Shown here one piece after another: positions 63,995 through 64,000 of a stretch of DNA of 64,000 nt. The position numbers and the translations under genes are program-made. How positions within the stretch are numbered: the stretch's first letter is position 1; every line of letters starts with the position of its first letter. The stretch spans positions 372,001 to 436,000 of the forward strand of contig CALUUZ010000001.1 of assembly GCA_944324075.1 (NCBI GenBank), in the 5' to 3' direction. Under the pieces are notes generated by a model that saw only the letters and a list, made by a program, of their open reading frames with translations, had not been told where the DNA came from and made no database searches. The DNA is from Candidatus Mailhella excrementigallinarum (GTDB lineage: Bacteria; Desulfobacterota; Desulfovibrionia; Desulfovibrionales; Desulfovibrionaceae).

Positions 63995-64000
63995 GGAGGG

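Overview
The window is a high-GC chromosome segment from a member of the Desulfovibrionaceae (Desulfobacterota). The deciding evidence is a complete dsrMKJOP operon (33559-38669), which encodes the membrane complex that links the quinone pool to dissimilatory sulfite reduction. A DUF39 homocysteine-biosynthesis gene, tungsten/molybdenum-era anaerobe-type ferredoxin proteins, an RluD-CoaE fusion and an NtrX-like regulator beside a liv operon fit the same family. A gut-type genus such as Bilophila or Mailhella is possible, but the sequence alone does not settle the genus.

Layout, left to right. 2-709: end of a membrane GDYXXLXY protein. 817-5298: type III restriction-modification system (mod, res), minus strand, with a dispersed repeat between the genes. 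5361-14825: minus-strand block with livK, then livHMGF, an NtrX-like sigma-54 regulator, an atypical receiver-TPR protein and DUF39. 14931-18324: repeats, a TPR lipoprotein and a YgiQ radical SAM protein. 18682-20700: tRNA-Ala followed by an AT-rich foreign patch with an HNH nuclease and gene fragments. 20710-24888: a hypothetical gene, histidine acid phosphatase, MtgA and a 3-hydroxyisobutyrate-dehydrogenase-like enzyme. 25332-28073: a large autotransporter. 28713-32782: DUF362 ferredoxin protein and a CZB-PAS-MCP-PilZ chemoreceptor. 33559-39404: dsrMKJOP with an RsbRD-type gene upstream. 39605-53542: mostly housekeeping genes (VKOR-like, lgt, infA, cutA, PfkB kinase, nitroreductase, gpsA, rluD-coaE, thioesterase, FmdB, purB, pyrE, L,D-transpeptidase). 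53648-57890: tRNA-Glu followed by a decayed genomic island (Doc-type toxin, IS1595 remnant, Fic protein, two integrase fragments, DUF1016 remnant). 58348-61688: lipoprotein, DNA glycosylase, SlyX, EamA and TauE transporters. 62140-64000: rtcR, facing away from a sigma-54 promoter and two strong hairpins that should lead into an RNA-repair operon beyond the window edge.

Two families of dispersed intergenic repeats run through the window. One (about 155-220 bp) ends in an AGAGCATTT/AAATGCTCT palindrome, and several genes take their TAG stop codon from its edge. The other (about 180 bp) carries a perfect 21-bp stem in its best copy. No CRISPR array or rRNA gene was seen.
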